32,669 nt of DNA from an uncultured Collinsella sp. (GTDB lineage: Bacteria; Actinomycetota; Coriobacteriia; Coriobacteriales; Coriobacteriaceae), in contig CASEEV010000092.1 in assembly GCA_949287065.1 (NCBI GenBank), positions 1-32,669 on the forward strand. The letters run 5' to 3'. This document shows positions 1 through 7,706 of the stretch, one piece after another. The translations under genes and the position numbers were made by a program. The notes under the pieces were generated by a model, which saw only the letters and a list, made by a program, of their open reading frames with translations, searched no databases and was not told the origin of the DNA. Position 1 is the first letter of the stretch. Every line of letters starts with the position of its first letter.

Positions 1-1
1 C

Positions 2-1126
2 CCCTCCATCATCGAGCCCGCAATCTCCGCCGCCCTCATCTCCAACCTCGAGCTCAACATGGCCATGTACCAGGCCGGCGAGCACGCAACCGCCGTCCTC
101 ACCAAACCGCTTCAGGATTTCGTCGTCGCCATGGGCGGCACCGGCGCCACGTTGGTGATCTGCTTCATGTTCGCCTTCCTCGCCAAGTCCAAAGAGATGC
201 GCGCCGTGGGCCGTGCCTCAGCCGTGCCGGTTTGCTTTGGCGTCAACGAGCCGTTCCTCTTCGGCGCTCCCATGGTCTTGAACCCCATCTTCTTCATCCC
301 CTTCATCTTCGCGCCCATCGCCAATATCTGGATCACCAAGTTCTTCATCGACGTCTTGGGTATGAACGGCTTCATGTTCAGCCTTCCCTGGACCACCCCC
401 GCGCCCGTGGGCATCGCCATGGGCCTGGGACTTCAGCCCCTTGCGTTCCTGCTCATCCCCGCCCTGCTGATTGTCGATTTCCTCATTTATTTCCCCTTCT
501 TCAAGGTGTACGACCGTGAGAAGTGCGCCGAAGAAGCCGAGGCCGATCAGGCTGAGGTCGCACAGCGCGCCGCCCAGAAGCAAGCAGCCATGAACGCGGC
601 GTTCCAGGGCAAGACAGACACGGCAAGCGTCGCCACCGGTGCCGTCGCCCAGGCTGCCGCGAGCATGGCAGCAGAGAAAAAGCGTGCCGCTGGCCAGCCT
701 ATGGACGAAGAATCTGCGGGTAACACCACCCCCGCTGCATCTGATAACGCCGTTGCCAGCGCCTCGTCCAGCACTATCGCCGCTGCGAGCGACCCCTATG
801 CAGCGCTCAACGGCCGTCGTGTCCTGGTCCTGTGCCAGGGAGGCGGAACCTCCGGCCTGCTCGCCAACGCGCTGGCCAAAGCTGCCCGCGAGCACGGCAT
901 CGACCTTGAGACCGCAGCGGACGCCTACGGCAGCCATCTGGACATCATGCCGGACTTTGACCTTGTTATCCTGGCGCCCCAGGCAGCGTCATACTTCGAC
1001 GACCTCAAGGCCGACGGCGAGCGTATGGGCGTTGCCTGCTGCGTCACCCGCGGCAAGCAGTACATCGACCTCACCCGCGACGGCGAGGCATCGCTGGCAT
1101 TTGTAGCCCAGCAGCTGGGCCTCTAG
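2..1126 (+). CDS. lacE: PTS lactose-type EIICB permease, C-terminal part (5' end outside window)
   Basis: Membrane transporter that takes up and phosphorylates a beta-galactoside through the phosphotransferase system. The reading frame is open to the left edge, so the N-terminus is missing; 374 residues are visible. The IIC part contains the lactose/cellobiose-family signature GVNEPFLFGAPMVLNP at about 239-286, followed by hydrophobic membrane segments. An Ala/Lys-rich linker (about 530-800) joins it to a IIB domain starting RRVLVLCQGGGTSGLLANAL; the Cys codon at 833-835 is the expected phosphorylation site. IIC-IIB fusion order and the IIB sequence resemble LacE rather than the separate cellobiose IIB/IIC proteins. 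The 6-phospho-beta-galactosidase gene follows after 129 bp, which supports lactose as substrate. Substrate is inferred from family and context; a related beta-galactoside is possible. Confidence 0.88.
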   Translation, partial: PSIIEPAISAALISNLELNMAMYQAGEHATAVLTKPLQDFVVAMGGTGATLVICFMFAFLAKSKEMRAVGRASAVPVCFGVNEPFLFGAPMVLNPIFFIPFIFAPIANIWITKFFIDVLGMNGFMFSLPWTTPAPVGIAMGLGLQPLAFLLIPALLIVDFLIYFPFFKVYDREKCAEEAEADQAEVAQRAAQKQAAMNAAFQGKTDTASVATGAVAQAAASMAAEKKRAAGQPMDEESAGNTTPAASDNAVASASSSTIAAASDPYAALNGRRVLVLCQGGGTSGLLANALAKAAREHGIDLETAADAYGSHLDIMPDFDLVILAPQAASYFDDLKADGERMGVACCVTRGKQYIDLTRDGEASLAFVAQQLGL

Positions 1127-1171
1127 ATCCCTGCGCGTGCAATAGCGCACTCGAATAGAGCCCCCATTTCC

Positions 1172-1214
1172 GCGGTCCGGGAGCAGCGCGCCCTGCCGTC
1201 TTCTCCCGGACCGC
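1172..1214 (+). promoter_or_regulatory. Intercistronic stem-loop between lacE and lacG
   Basis: A perfect 12-bp inverted repeat, 1172-1183 paired with 1203-1214 (arm GCGGTCCGGGAG), encloses a 19-nt loop. No T-run follows, so it is not a standard terminator. Its position between two operon genes suggests mRNA stabilisation, processing or partial attenuation; which one cannot be read from sequence. Confidence 0.6.
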
Positions 1215-1255
1215 CCCTAACCCCTTTCAGCCCTTCAAACAAGATTGGATTCGCC

Positions 1256-2686
1256 ATGAGCCACATGTCCCCCGCCGATACCCCCCAGCGCTTTCCCGAC
1301 AACTTTGTTTTTGGCGGCGCCACCGCCGCCTACCAGGTAGAAGGCGCTTGCCAATCCCATGGCAAGGGCAAGGTCGCATGGGACGACTACCTCGCCCAGC
1401 AAGGCCGCTTCTCGCCCGAGCCCGCCTGCGACTTTTACAACCGCTACGATAGTGACCTCGAGTTGTGCGAGCGCTTCGGCATGAACGGCATCCGCGTCTC
1501 AATCGCCTGGAGCCGCATCTTTCCCAATGGCGGCGTGGGCGAGCCCAACGCTGAAGGCGTGGCCTTTTACCACAACCTCTTCGCCAGCTGCCGCGCCCAC
1601 GGAGTCGAGCCATACGTGACCCTGCACCATTTCGACTCCCCCGCCGCGCTCTACGCCAACGGAGACTTCCTCAACCGCGACACCATCGACGCCTTTGAGG
1701 CGTATGCCCGTTTCTGCTTTGACGAGTACCCCGAGGTGACCCGTTGGTTCACGTTCAACGAGATCGCAGCGGCCACGCTCAACCGCTATGTCGAAGGCAC
1801 CTGGCCGCAGGGCAAGAAGGGCTGCCTGCACGAGTGCCTGCAGGCCCAACACAACATGATGCTCGCCCACGCCCGCGCCGTCTTGGCCTACAAGCAGGGT
1901 GGCTATCCCGGAACGATCGGCGTCATCCACGCACTGGAATACAAGTACCCCTATGACCCCGCCTGCCCAGGCGACATCCAGGCAGCCAAAAACGACGATG
2001 TTTTGCAAAACCGCCTGCTGCTCGACGCCACCTTCCGCGGCGACTATGCGCCCGATACGCTCCAGATCATCGAGCACCTCTGCCAGGCGAGCAACGGCTC
2101 AGTCGAGTTTTTGGACGATGACCTCTCGATTATGCGCCGCGCCGCGCAGCTCAACGACTGCCTGGGCATCAACTATTACCAAAGCCGTTTTCTCAAGGCG
2201 TTCGACGGTGAGACCGACCTTCATCACAACGGCACTGGCGACAAGGGTACCGGTCGCTGGCGCGTGGCGGGCGTGGGCGAGCGCGCCGTACGCCCCGGCA
2301 TTCCCACCACGGACTGGGATTGGATTATCTATCCCAAGGGTCTGTTCGACCTTATGATGGATATTTCACTGCGCTATCCCAATTACAGGCAGCTGTTTAT
2401 CACCGAAAACGGCATGGGTCGCAAGGACCAGCTTGTCGATGGCACCGTGGACGATTCCGAACGCATCGCATACGTCGAAGACCACCTGCGCTGGATCCTC
2501 AAGGCCATCGAATGCGGTGTCGACGTTGGCGGCTACTTTATGTGGAGCCTGCAAGACCAGTTCAGCTGGACCAACGGCTATAACAAGCGCTACGGCTTCT
2601 TCTACGTTGACTTTGAAACCCAGCAGCGCACGCCCAAGGCCAGCGCGTACTGGTTCAAGCGCGTCGCCCAGAATCACTGCCTGTAG
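1256..2686 (+). CDS. lacG: 6-phospho-beta-galactosidase (glycoside hydrolase family 1)
   Basis: Cytoplasmic enzyme that hydrolyses lactose 6-phosphate, the product of the upstream PTS permease, to glucose and galactose 6-phosphate. The 476-residue length fits GH1 6-phospho-glycosidases. The acid/base Glu is E169 in TFNE and the nucleophile is E384 in ITENG. The sugar-phosphate loop FSWTNGYNKRYG keeps S437, K444 and Y446, matching the phosphate-binding residues known for Lactococcus LacG. W438 occupies the position where Trp marks 6-phospho-galactosidases, whereas 6-phospho-glucosidases usually carry Ala or Met there. A 6-phospho-beta-glucosidase is therefore less likely, but activity on both sugars cannot be excluded. 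The ATG at 1256 precedes the conserved FPDNFVFGGATAAYQ start of the barrel. No clear Shine-Dalgarno sequence is seen. Confidence 0.9.
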   Translation: MSHMSPADTPQRFPDNFVFGGATAAYQVEGACQSHGKGKVAWDDYLAQQGRFSPEPACDFYNRYDSDLELCERFGMNGIRVSIAWSRIFPNGGVGEPNAEGVAFYHNLFASCRAHGVEPYVTLHHFDSPAALYANGDFLNRDTIDAFEAYARFCFDEYPEVTRWFTFNEIAAATLNRYVEGTWPQGKKGCLHECLQAQHNMMLAHARAVLAYKQGGYPGTIGVIHALEYKYPYDPACPGDIQAAKNDDVLQNRLLLDATFRGDYAPDTLQIIEHLCQASNGSVEFLDDDLSIMRRAAQLNDCLGINYYQSRFLKAFDGETDLHHNGTGDKGTGRWRVAGVGERAVRPGIPTTDWDWIIYPKGLFDLMMDISLRYPNYRQLFITENGMGRKDQLVDGTVDDSERIAYVEDHLRWILKAIECGVDVGGYFMWSLQDQFSWTNGYNKRYGFFYVDFETQQRTPKASAYWFKRVAQNHCL

Positions 2687-2725
2687 GCATCGAATCACCT
2701 GTTAGCGCCGCATATCATTAAACGC

Positions 2726-2764
2726 ATGCGCCCCCTGTCGGCATCGCCGCCGCAGGGGGCGCAT
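2726..2764 (+). terminator. Terminator-like hairpin after lacG
   Basis: A perfect 12-bp stem, 2726-2737 (ATGCGCCCCCTG) with 2753-2764, and a 15-nt loop lies 40 bp after the lacG stop. The following tract TGGTTTCTG is only weakly T-rich. Probably the end of the lac transcript. Confidence 0.65.
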
Positions 2765-2810
2765 TGGTTTCTGCCGATATCCACCAGCACAGACGCTCGT
2801 CCTTCATATC

Positions 2811-2840
2811 AAAAAGAAGGGAAACCCCTCGGGGCTCCCT
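2811..2840 (-). terminator. Leftward intrinsic terminator
   Basis: On the minus strand the stem GGGAGCCC/GGGTTTCCC has a CGAG loop and a small bulge, and is followed by TTCTTTTT. It would end transcripts entering from the promoter at 3346-3374 and may be the original terminator of the damaged tRNA gene. Confidence 0.6.
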
Positions 2841-3124
2841 CCCCCTTGTAGCAAGCTGTCAGCATCTACAGCAAGACGCACGACGACATGCGAAAACAAA
2901 GAAATACGTGCAAACGTATGCAGCTCGATTGTGCCGCGCCGACGATCCCGCCCCTTCCTCCGCGATGCGCACATAAGCGAGCAGGCGCCGCGCAGAGCTT
3001 CAGCGCGGCCGCACTTCCACGTCTGTGGCGGAGGTGCCCGACGGCGGCTTGGCGAACGTGGGGCGCGCCTCGGTGTCGGCTTTGCGAGCCCCTTGTTTGC
3101 AGGCGTCAGCGTGCGGGGGGAGCG

Positions 3125-3230
3125 CCTTGCGCACGGAACCGATTCGGAAAAACGCGCGTTGTTCCGGTTGCGCGAGAGCCCATGAAAAAACGCCCGTTGC
3201 GAAAACAAGGCGTTTTAACTGGTCTTATTT
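3125..3230. repeat. Repeat-like sequence resembling the array after gyrA
   Basis: On the minus strand this stretch reads TCTCGCGCAACCGGAACAAC followed by T-rich CG-flanked sequence. It resembles the minus-strand element around 31660-31700, which begins TCTCGCGCAAACAGGGAACA. The matches are spread over about 40 bases. Similarity was judged by eye and is partial, so membership of one family is tentative. Confidence 0.35.
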
Positions 3231-3276
3231 GATTGTGGATTGCTTTGGTTGCGTTTGCGTTCTCTTGCTCGCTCGA

Positions 3277-3313
3277 TTGGGAAGCTGATGCCTTACCACT
3301 TGGCGATGCCCGC
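3277..3313 (-). pseudogene. 5' half of a tRNA-Gly(CCC) gene, 3' half missing
   Basis: The minus strand from 3313 reads as a canonical tRNA: acceptor strand GCGGGCA, TC, D-arm GCC-AAGTGGTAA-GGC, A, anticodon stem TCAGC, then loop TTCCCAA with anticodon CCC (Gly). The partner strand GCTGA is expected next, but TCGAG follows. No T-arm (TTCGA) or acceptor partner TGCCCGC is found before the terminator at 2811. The gene is therefore broken at the 3' side of the anticodon loop. A promoter with consensus spacing stands 26 nt upstream of its 5' end, so a transcript is still likely. An intron seems unlikely because no 3' exon is visible. Confidence 0.7.
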
Positions 3314-3345
3314 GTATATGTGCCGAGCGAATCGGCATACTGGTT

Positions 3346-3374
3346 AGTATACAGTTCTGCAAATCTTGGTACAA
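3346..3374 (-). promoter_or_regulatory. Promoter in front of the broken tRNA-Gly
   Basis: On the minus strand the -35 box TTGTAC (3369-3374) and -10 box TATACT (3346-3351) are separated by 17 nt. The predicted start near 3339 lies about 26 nt before the tRNA 5' end. Confidence 0.65.
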
Positions 3375-3410
3375 GATCCCCTTTTTAAAGAGACTTCTGC
3401 CCCCTGCAAC

Positions 3411-3446
3411 AGAGAAGGCCGACCGCATCTGCGGCCGGCCCTCTCT
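3411..3446 (-). terminator. Hairpin ending the pseudo-M28/small membrane protein operon
   Basis: A long, nearly perfect stem pairs 3411-3427 with 3430-3446 (arm AGAGAAGGCCGACCGCA, one G-T type mismatch) about 20 bp beyond the stop of the minus-strand gene at 3467. The tract that follows on the minus strand is poor in T, so termination may be factor-assisted or the hairpin may protect the mRNA end. Confidence 0.6.
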
Positions 3447-3466
3447 TTGTGGCTATGCGCCCCACA

Positions 3467-3658
3467 CTATCCGAGGCTGTTGATGTCGGCTGAGCCCATC
3501 TCCTCGCTGCCTGTGGGCGTTTCCTCGAACTCGGTGGAATGGTCGATGTCCGAGGAACCCCAGACGTAGAACGCGTACGATGCGCCGAAACCCACAGCAA
3601 GCGCCACGACGAGGCCAATCACGTAGGCGATCCAGTGCGCCTTAATAAAACCCCACAT
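3467..3658 (-). CDS. Small single-span membrane protein, function unknown
   Basis: A 63-residue protein. Residues about 10-33 (WIAYVIGLVVALAVGFGASY) form one transmembrane helix after a short basic/aromatic N-terminus, and the rest is an acidic Ser/Glu/Asp tail. It follows the large pseudo-M28 membrane gene by 8 bp: the Shine-Dalgarno AGGAGG overlaps that gene's TAG stop, with 6-7 nt spacing to the ATG at 3658, so translation is probably coupled. I do not recognise a family. Its acidic tail is similar in style to the insertion of its neighbour, which suggests they act at the same membrane site, but this is inference only. Confidence 0.75.
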   Translation of the reverse strand: MWGFIKAHWIAYVIGLVVALAVGFGASYAFYVWGSSDIDHSTEFEETPTGSEEMGSADINSLG

Positions 3659-3666
3659 ACGACCTC

Positions 3667-6600
3667 CTAAGAGCGACGGATAACTTCGGTCACCACGTCG
3701 GCAACCACGTCGATCTTCTCGGGCTCGATATTCTCGGGCGCGTCCTCCTCGGAGTAGCCGCAGGCAAAGCGCGGACCGACTGGGTCAACACCGGCAACGG
3801 TGATCGAGCGCAGGCTCATGCTCATGGCAACCGTAGCGTCGGTCTCGACGAACGGCATGTCGACCGTGGAGAACGGACGGTGGAAGTCGGCGGACACCTG
3901 GTTGAGCAGACCGAGGATACGGCGGTCGCCCTTAAGGGGCTTGCGCGTGCCCTCGTGCATGACCACGGCGGTCTCTCCGGCGCCGACGCACTCGAGGTTG
4001 ATCAGGAACACGCCACGCAGCTTGTTGCGGTGCGCTGCGAGGAAGGCCTTCATGCCGGCACCGTCGTGCACCGAGGAGCCGGTTGCCACGAACCAGATGT
4101 CGTGACCGAGAAGCTCGTCGTCGCCCATCGAGGTGATGGCGTCGAGCATCTCCTCATCCGACACGTTCTCGGCAGAGACGGCGCCGCCCTTCCAGCGCTT
4201 CTCGTCGTTCTCGAAGTTGTCCCACGAGCCGATCTTGCGGCCCGAGGTCTTGGCGTCAAAGTCTTCGTCAACGCCGAGCCACTCGCTCATCGAACCGCCT
4301 TCGGGCTCCTCGGTCTTCTCGTCATGACCGAAGAACTTGCCGAAACCGTGCTTCTTTGCGGGCTTCTCGGTTTTACCGGTGATCTTCTCGCTTGCGCCAG
4401 AATTCTCAGTCGGGGACTCGTCTGCATCGGAGCGAGAAGCACGACGGGGCGTGGGCTTCTGCTTGACCGCTTCGGCGATGAACGGAGGAACGATCGGTTT
4501 CTGAGACTCCTGATACGGTGCCATGTCGGCGTCGATCGTGCCCTTGTCGGAAACACCGGTCGTGAATGGATCGCCAGAAGCCGCCGGATCAGGAAGATCA
4601 AACAGCGCGGAGCGGTTGGCCGCGGACGGAACCTCGATGGGCTCGAAGCTCGAGGTACCCCACTCGGGGTCGTCGACAACGTCCTTGGCACCCTGCGATG
4701 CATCGACAACCGCCTCCGACGCCGGCTCGGGATCCGACTGAACGGGCTCGGGATCCGGAAGCGGCTGGCTGGACGCCAGGTCAATCTGCTGCATCATGAC
4801 GTCGACGGCCGCCTCGCGCGCCTCGCGCGCCTGAACAGCGGAGAACGCCTGGGTGGCGTCTGGGTCGACCTGAGGCGCGTCGGGGATCAGATCCTTGACG
4901 CTGAACACCTGCAGCTCTTCGGCAGCCTGTGCGGGCTCCTCGGTGTAGGCAGGCTCGGCTGCATGCGCAACGGGCTCAGGCGCGGCAACGGACTCGGGTT
5001 CCTCAGTCACCGCCTGCGGCACATCGTCGGAAGCGTACTCCTCGACCGGCTCGTCGTAAGATGCCTCGTGATAAACAGGGGACCACGTTTCCTCATTCTC
5101 GAAGGAGTCCTCGGTATGCGGCGCCTCAGGCTCGGGCTCAGCGTATGCCGCGGGCTCCTCTTCGTAGCCGTACGCTCCGCCGGCATATTCACGGTGCTGA
5201 GGAGCAGAAGCGGCCGCCTCCTCGTAGGGTTCCTCATACGCCTCGGTCTCGGGCTCGTACGGAGCCGTGGAGTCGAGGGCATCGTCGCTCACCGGATCGT
5301 AGGCGGCAGTGGAGTCGTACGTCATCGAGGGATCCCAAGCGGCCGTCTTGTCAACAGGTGCCGCCTCGTACCCTTCCTGCGCCTCAGGCGCGTCCTCGGC
5401 ATCGGACTCGCAGTACTCGTCGGTGGCATCGTCCGCACCGCCACGACCCTGCAGAGCCTCCTGAATACGCTGGACAAACGAAAGGCCGCGCACGCGCTCG
5501 GGAATGGACTGCGCCTGCTCGGTCAGGCTCTGCACACCGCCCTGCACGCGATCGCGCAGCGAACCGAAGAAGTCGGTCGCGGCGGGCTGCTCTTCTACCT
5601 GCTGCTCCTCATAGCCCTCTTCGGCCTCCTCGGCGTACGCGTCATCCTGCTGACGATACGCGTCCTCCTCGAGATACTCCTCGGTGTCAGAAGCCAGGTC
5701 GTACGCGGGGCCGTCGGCGTAGGCATCGGCGGCAGGCTCTTCGCGCTGCTCCTGCTCGGCGACGATCTCGTCTTCGGCAACCTCGTCATACGCGGGAGCG
5801 TAGGGCTCCTCGTATGCAGGCTGAGCCTCCCAGGCGGTCGTTGCCTCAAGATCAACTTGCTCTTGCTCGTACGCAACGGGCTCGGAAGCCTGAGCGGCAG
5901 GCTGCTCGACGACCTCGGGCTCCGGCGCAGGAGCAGGCTCAACAGGGCGGGGCGCAGGCGTATCCGCCATAACGTAGTGATCGCTGAGCGCCACATGCTT
6001 TGCGGCGGTAATAGCGGCGTTGACCGCCATGACCGCATCCTCAGCCGGAGGAAGCTGCTCAACGGCGGCAGCGTAGTCGATGCCCTCCTCGGCAGGCTCC
6101 TCGTCGTCAAAGCCAGGCTGAGCAGCAGCCTCGAGAAGCGCGTCGGAATCGTCTACATAGTGCGGCCGCTCCACAGGGGAGGCTTCTTCGGCAGCTTGCG
6201 CGGCAGGCTCCATTGCCTGCTCGGGCTCGGCGCCCTCGGCAACCGCGGCGCTCGCGGCAGCGGCAAGCTCCGCGCGCGAAAGCTGAACCGTATCCTGTGT
6301 GTCAATCTGGGCAACAGGGGTCTCGGACTCGACAGGCGTCATAGACGCGGCCGGCGCGGCCGCAGGCGCAACAACCTCGGGAACGGTCGGGGCGGCTGCC
6401 TCAGCAGCCTGAACGGGCTCAGGAGCAGGCGCCGGAACAGGCTCCACGCGCGGCGCCTCGTACTCGATCTCGCAGGTGTCGGGAAGCATCTGCAGGGCGC
6501 GCAGCACCTCAATGCCGTGACGGCGCGCGGCCGGCTCTGCCGGAGCCGCAGGCACGGTGGCCGCGGCAACCTGCGCAGGCTGGGAAGCTCCAGCAACAGG

Positions 6601-7494
6601 AGCAACGGGCTCCGCAGCAGGCCCCTCCTCGCCAAACCCGGAAACGGCCGAGAAGGTCTCATCGGCGCGATACACGCCCTCCTCGCTCGGCTCCTCGCCA
6701 GCCTCATCGCTGTAACGGTAAGTCGAGGCAAAGCGCTCGGCCGGGATGTCGTCGGGGAACTCGTTCTCGCCGTGGAACGGTGACACCGCGTCCATGACGC
6801 CGAGCATGGCGGCAACCGAAGACTTGTTGCAGACCGAGCCGCTCGTGTAAGGCAGGAAGAACTTGTTCATGATGATGCACACGGCGTTGAACAGAGGCAG
6901 CGCCGCGCACACGAGCGAAAGGATCCAGAACACCGTGCGCAAAAAGCCGGGAATCGGAAGAAGGCTCAGAATGGCAAGCACCACGGGCGCCGCACAGGCA
7001 AACGGCATGAGCTTCATCATGAGCGGGCGGTAAGGCGCCAGCTCGGGACGAGAGAACATGTCGGCGCGGGGCGAGTCGTAATGGGCCACGATGACCACGG
7101 GACGGTTGCGGGGCGAGGCAAGCGGACCGGAGGCCTTGTGGTAGGCGATGACGTTCTGGCTGAGACCCGTGCCCCCACGCAGAAAGCCCTCGAGGCGCCC
7201 GAAGCGGTCGAGGAAGTAGAGCGCCGTGCTCGCCACGATCATCACAAAGCCGACGATGCCGGCAGCGCCGCCGATTCCGTAGAGGATAGAGCCCAAGAAC
7301 AGCAGGATTCCGATAATGACATGAGGAAGCCTGGTGAACGTCGGAGCGTTGAACTCCTGAATCTCGGGGTTGAACCCGTGATTACGATACACGTCGGCGA
7401 TAAGTTCCGCCGCTTCGCGCTCCTCCTCGCTGCATGCAGGAGTGATCCCCGCGCGCTGCACGAGGTGGTTGAGGTATTTCAGCGTGTTGGCCAT
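3667..7494 (-). CDS. Giant membrane protein: degenerate M28-peptidase fold split by an acidic low-complexity insertion
   Basis: From ATG at 7494 the protein has 1275 residues; a GTG at 7521 would add nine but lacks a ribosome site, whereas the ATG has a weak GGGA. Both ends look like M28 metallopeptidases. Residues about 1-245 include VVIVAHYDSPRAD with H138/D140. The C-terminus about 1130-1275 includes INLECVG and SEEDAPENIEPEKIDVVADV, typical of the M28 C-terminal helix. Two hydrophobic hairpins (about 58-95 and 158-209) interrupt the N-terminal half. The expected Asp (ND motif) is replaced by CNKSS (222-226), the Glu-Glu pair by ATGSS, and the terminal zinc His by Tyr (Y1247). Active zinc chemistry therefore looks lost. 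Between the halves lie about 850 residues rich in Ala, Glu, Pro, Asp and Tyr, predicted disordered. Function unknown; a scaffold is plausible. Confidence 0.78.
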   Translation of the reverse strand: MANTLKYLNHLVQRAGITPACSEEEREAAELIADVYRNHGFNPEIQEFNAPTFTRLPHVIIGILLFLGSILYGIGGAAGIVGFVMIVASTALYFLDRFGRLEGFLRGGTGLSQNVIAYHKASGPLASPRNRPVVIVAHYDSPRADMFSRPELAPYRPLMMKLMPFACAAPVVLAILSLLPIPGFLRTVFWILSLVCAALPLFNAVCIIMNKFFLPYTSGSVCNKSSVAAMLGVMDAVSPFHGENEFPDDIPAERFASTYRYSDEAGEEPSEEGVYRADETFSAVSGFGEEGPAAEPVAPVAGASQPAQVAAATVPAAPAEPAARRHGIEVLRALQMLPDTCEIEYEAPRVEPVPAPAPEPVQAAEAAAPTVPEVVAPAAAPAASMTPVESETPVAQIDTQDTVQLSRAELAAAASAAVAEGAEPEQAMEPAAQAAEEASPVERPHYVDDSDALLEAAAQPGFDDEEPAEEGIDYAAAVEQLPPAEDAVMAVNAAITAAKHVALSDHYVMADTPAPRPVEPAPAPEPEVVEQPAAQASEPVAYEQEQVDLEATTAWEAQPAYEEPYAPAYDEVAEDEIVAEQEQREEPAADAYADGPAYDLASDTEEYLEEDAYRQQDDAYAEEAEEGYEEQQVEEQPAATDFFGSLRDRVQGGVQSLTEQAQSIPERVRGLSFVQRIQEALQGRGGADDATDEYCESDAEDAPEAQEGYEAAPVDKTAAWDPSMTYDSTAAYDPVSDDALDSTAPYEPETEAYEEPYEEAAASAPQHREYAGGAYGYEEEPAAYAEPEPEAPHTEDSFENEETWSPVYHEASYDEPVEEYASDDVPQAVTEEPESVAAPEPVAHAAEPAYTEEPAQAAEELQVFSVKDLIPDAPQVDPDATQAFSAVQAREAREAAVDVMMQQIDLASSQPLPDPEPVQSDPEPASEAVVDASQGAKDVVDDPEWGTSSFEPIEVPSAANRSALFDLPDPAASGDPFTTGVSDKGTIDADMAPYQESQKPIVPPFIAEAVKQKPTPRRASRSDADESPTENSGASEKITGKTEKPAKKHGFGKFFGHDEKTEEPEGGSMSEWLGVDEDFDAKTSGRKIGSWDNFENDEKRWKGGAVSAENVSDEEMLDAITSMGDDELLGHDIWFVATGSSVHDGAGMKAFLAAHRNKLRGVFLINLECVGAGETAVVMHEGTRKPLKGDRRILGLLNQVSADFHRPFSTVDMPFVETDATVAMSMSLRSITVAGVDPVGPRFACGYSEEDAPENIEPEKIDVVADVVTEVIRRS

Positions 7495-7625
7495 CGATTT
7501 CCCATTCGCTTGACTCGGCACAGCATATATATGTCGAAAGTATACTCTTAGATAGGTTCTCTATGAACCGGGCACTTTGCCCCGGCCCATGCCCCATGGT
7601 TTTCTCATCCCCCTGAACGGCGGTT

Positions 7626-7653
7626 TTGAGCCCCTTCAACCAACGGCTACAAT
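7626..7653 (+). promoter_or_regulatory. Promoter of the WYL regulator pair
   Basis: The -35 box TTGAGC (7626-7631) and -10 box TACAAT (7648-7653) are 16 nt apart. The predicted start near 7660 lies ahead of the ATG at 7707 but after the TTG at 7626, which rules against that upstream start. Confidence 0.6.
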
Positions 7654-7706
7654 CGCTGCCAGAAAGGAAACCTCGCGCACGCCAACCGTTTGCGATAAGG
7701 ACGCAT

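Larger units (their letters stand above)
2765..3466. other. Gene-free stretch with a broken tRNA, repeat-like sequence and terminators
   Basis: No reading frame here resembles a known protein, and the short open frames on both strands overlap with low-complexity composition. On the minus strand there is a good promoter (3346-3374), the 5' half of a tRNA (3277-3313), sequence resembling the repeat array after gyrA (about 3125-3230), and a hairpin followed by T residues (2811-2840). A small inverted repeat ATACG-N6-CGTAT lies at 2904-2919. I looked for RNase P RNA and tmRNA landmarks on the minus strand and saw none. Confidence 0.6.

Noticed and set aside
2850-3277. Intron inside the tRNA-Gly gene
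   Set aside because: No 3' exon with T-arm and matching acceptor strand occurs before the terminator. GCTGA at two places downstream is not followed by tRNA sequence.
2840-3340. RNase P RNA, tmRNA or 6S RNA
   Set aside because: None of the conserved landmarks (RNase P GAGGAAAGTC core, tmRNA tRNA-like ends) could be found on either strand.
3880-6783. 967-residue plus-strand open frame opposite the pseudo-M28 gene
   Set aside because: Arg/Leu/Gly-rich antisense shadow created by the biased codons of the low-complexity insert; no ribosome site and no recognisable domain.
7495-7521. GTG at 7521 as start of the pseudo-M28 gene
   Set aside because: No ribosome site precedes it; the ATG at 7494 has a weak one and begins a more typical N-terminus.
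7626-7706. TTG at 7626 as start of the first WYL gene
   Set aside because: It coincides with the -35 box of the likely promoter; AAGGA supports the ATG at 7707.
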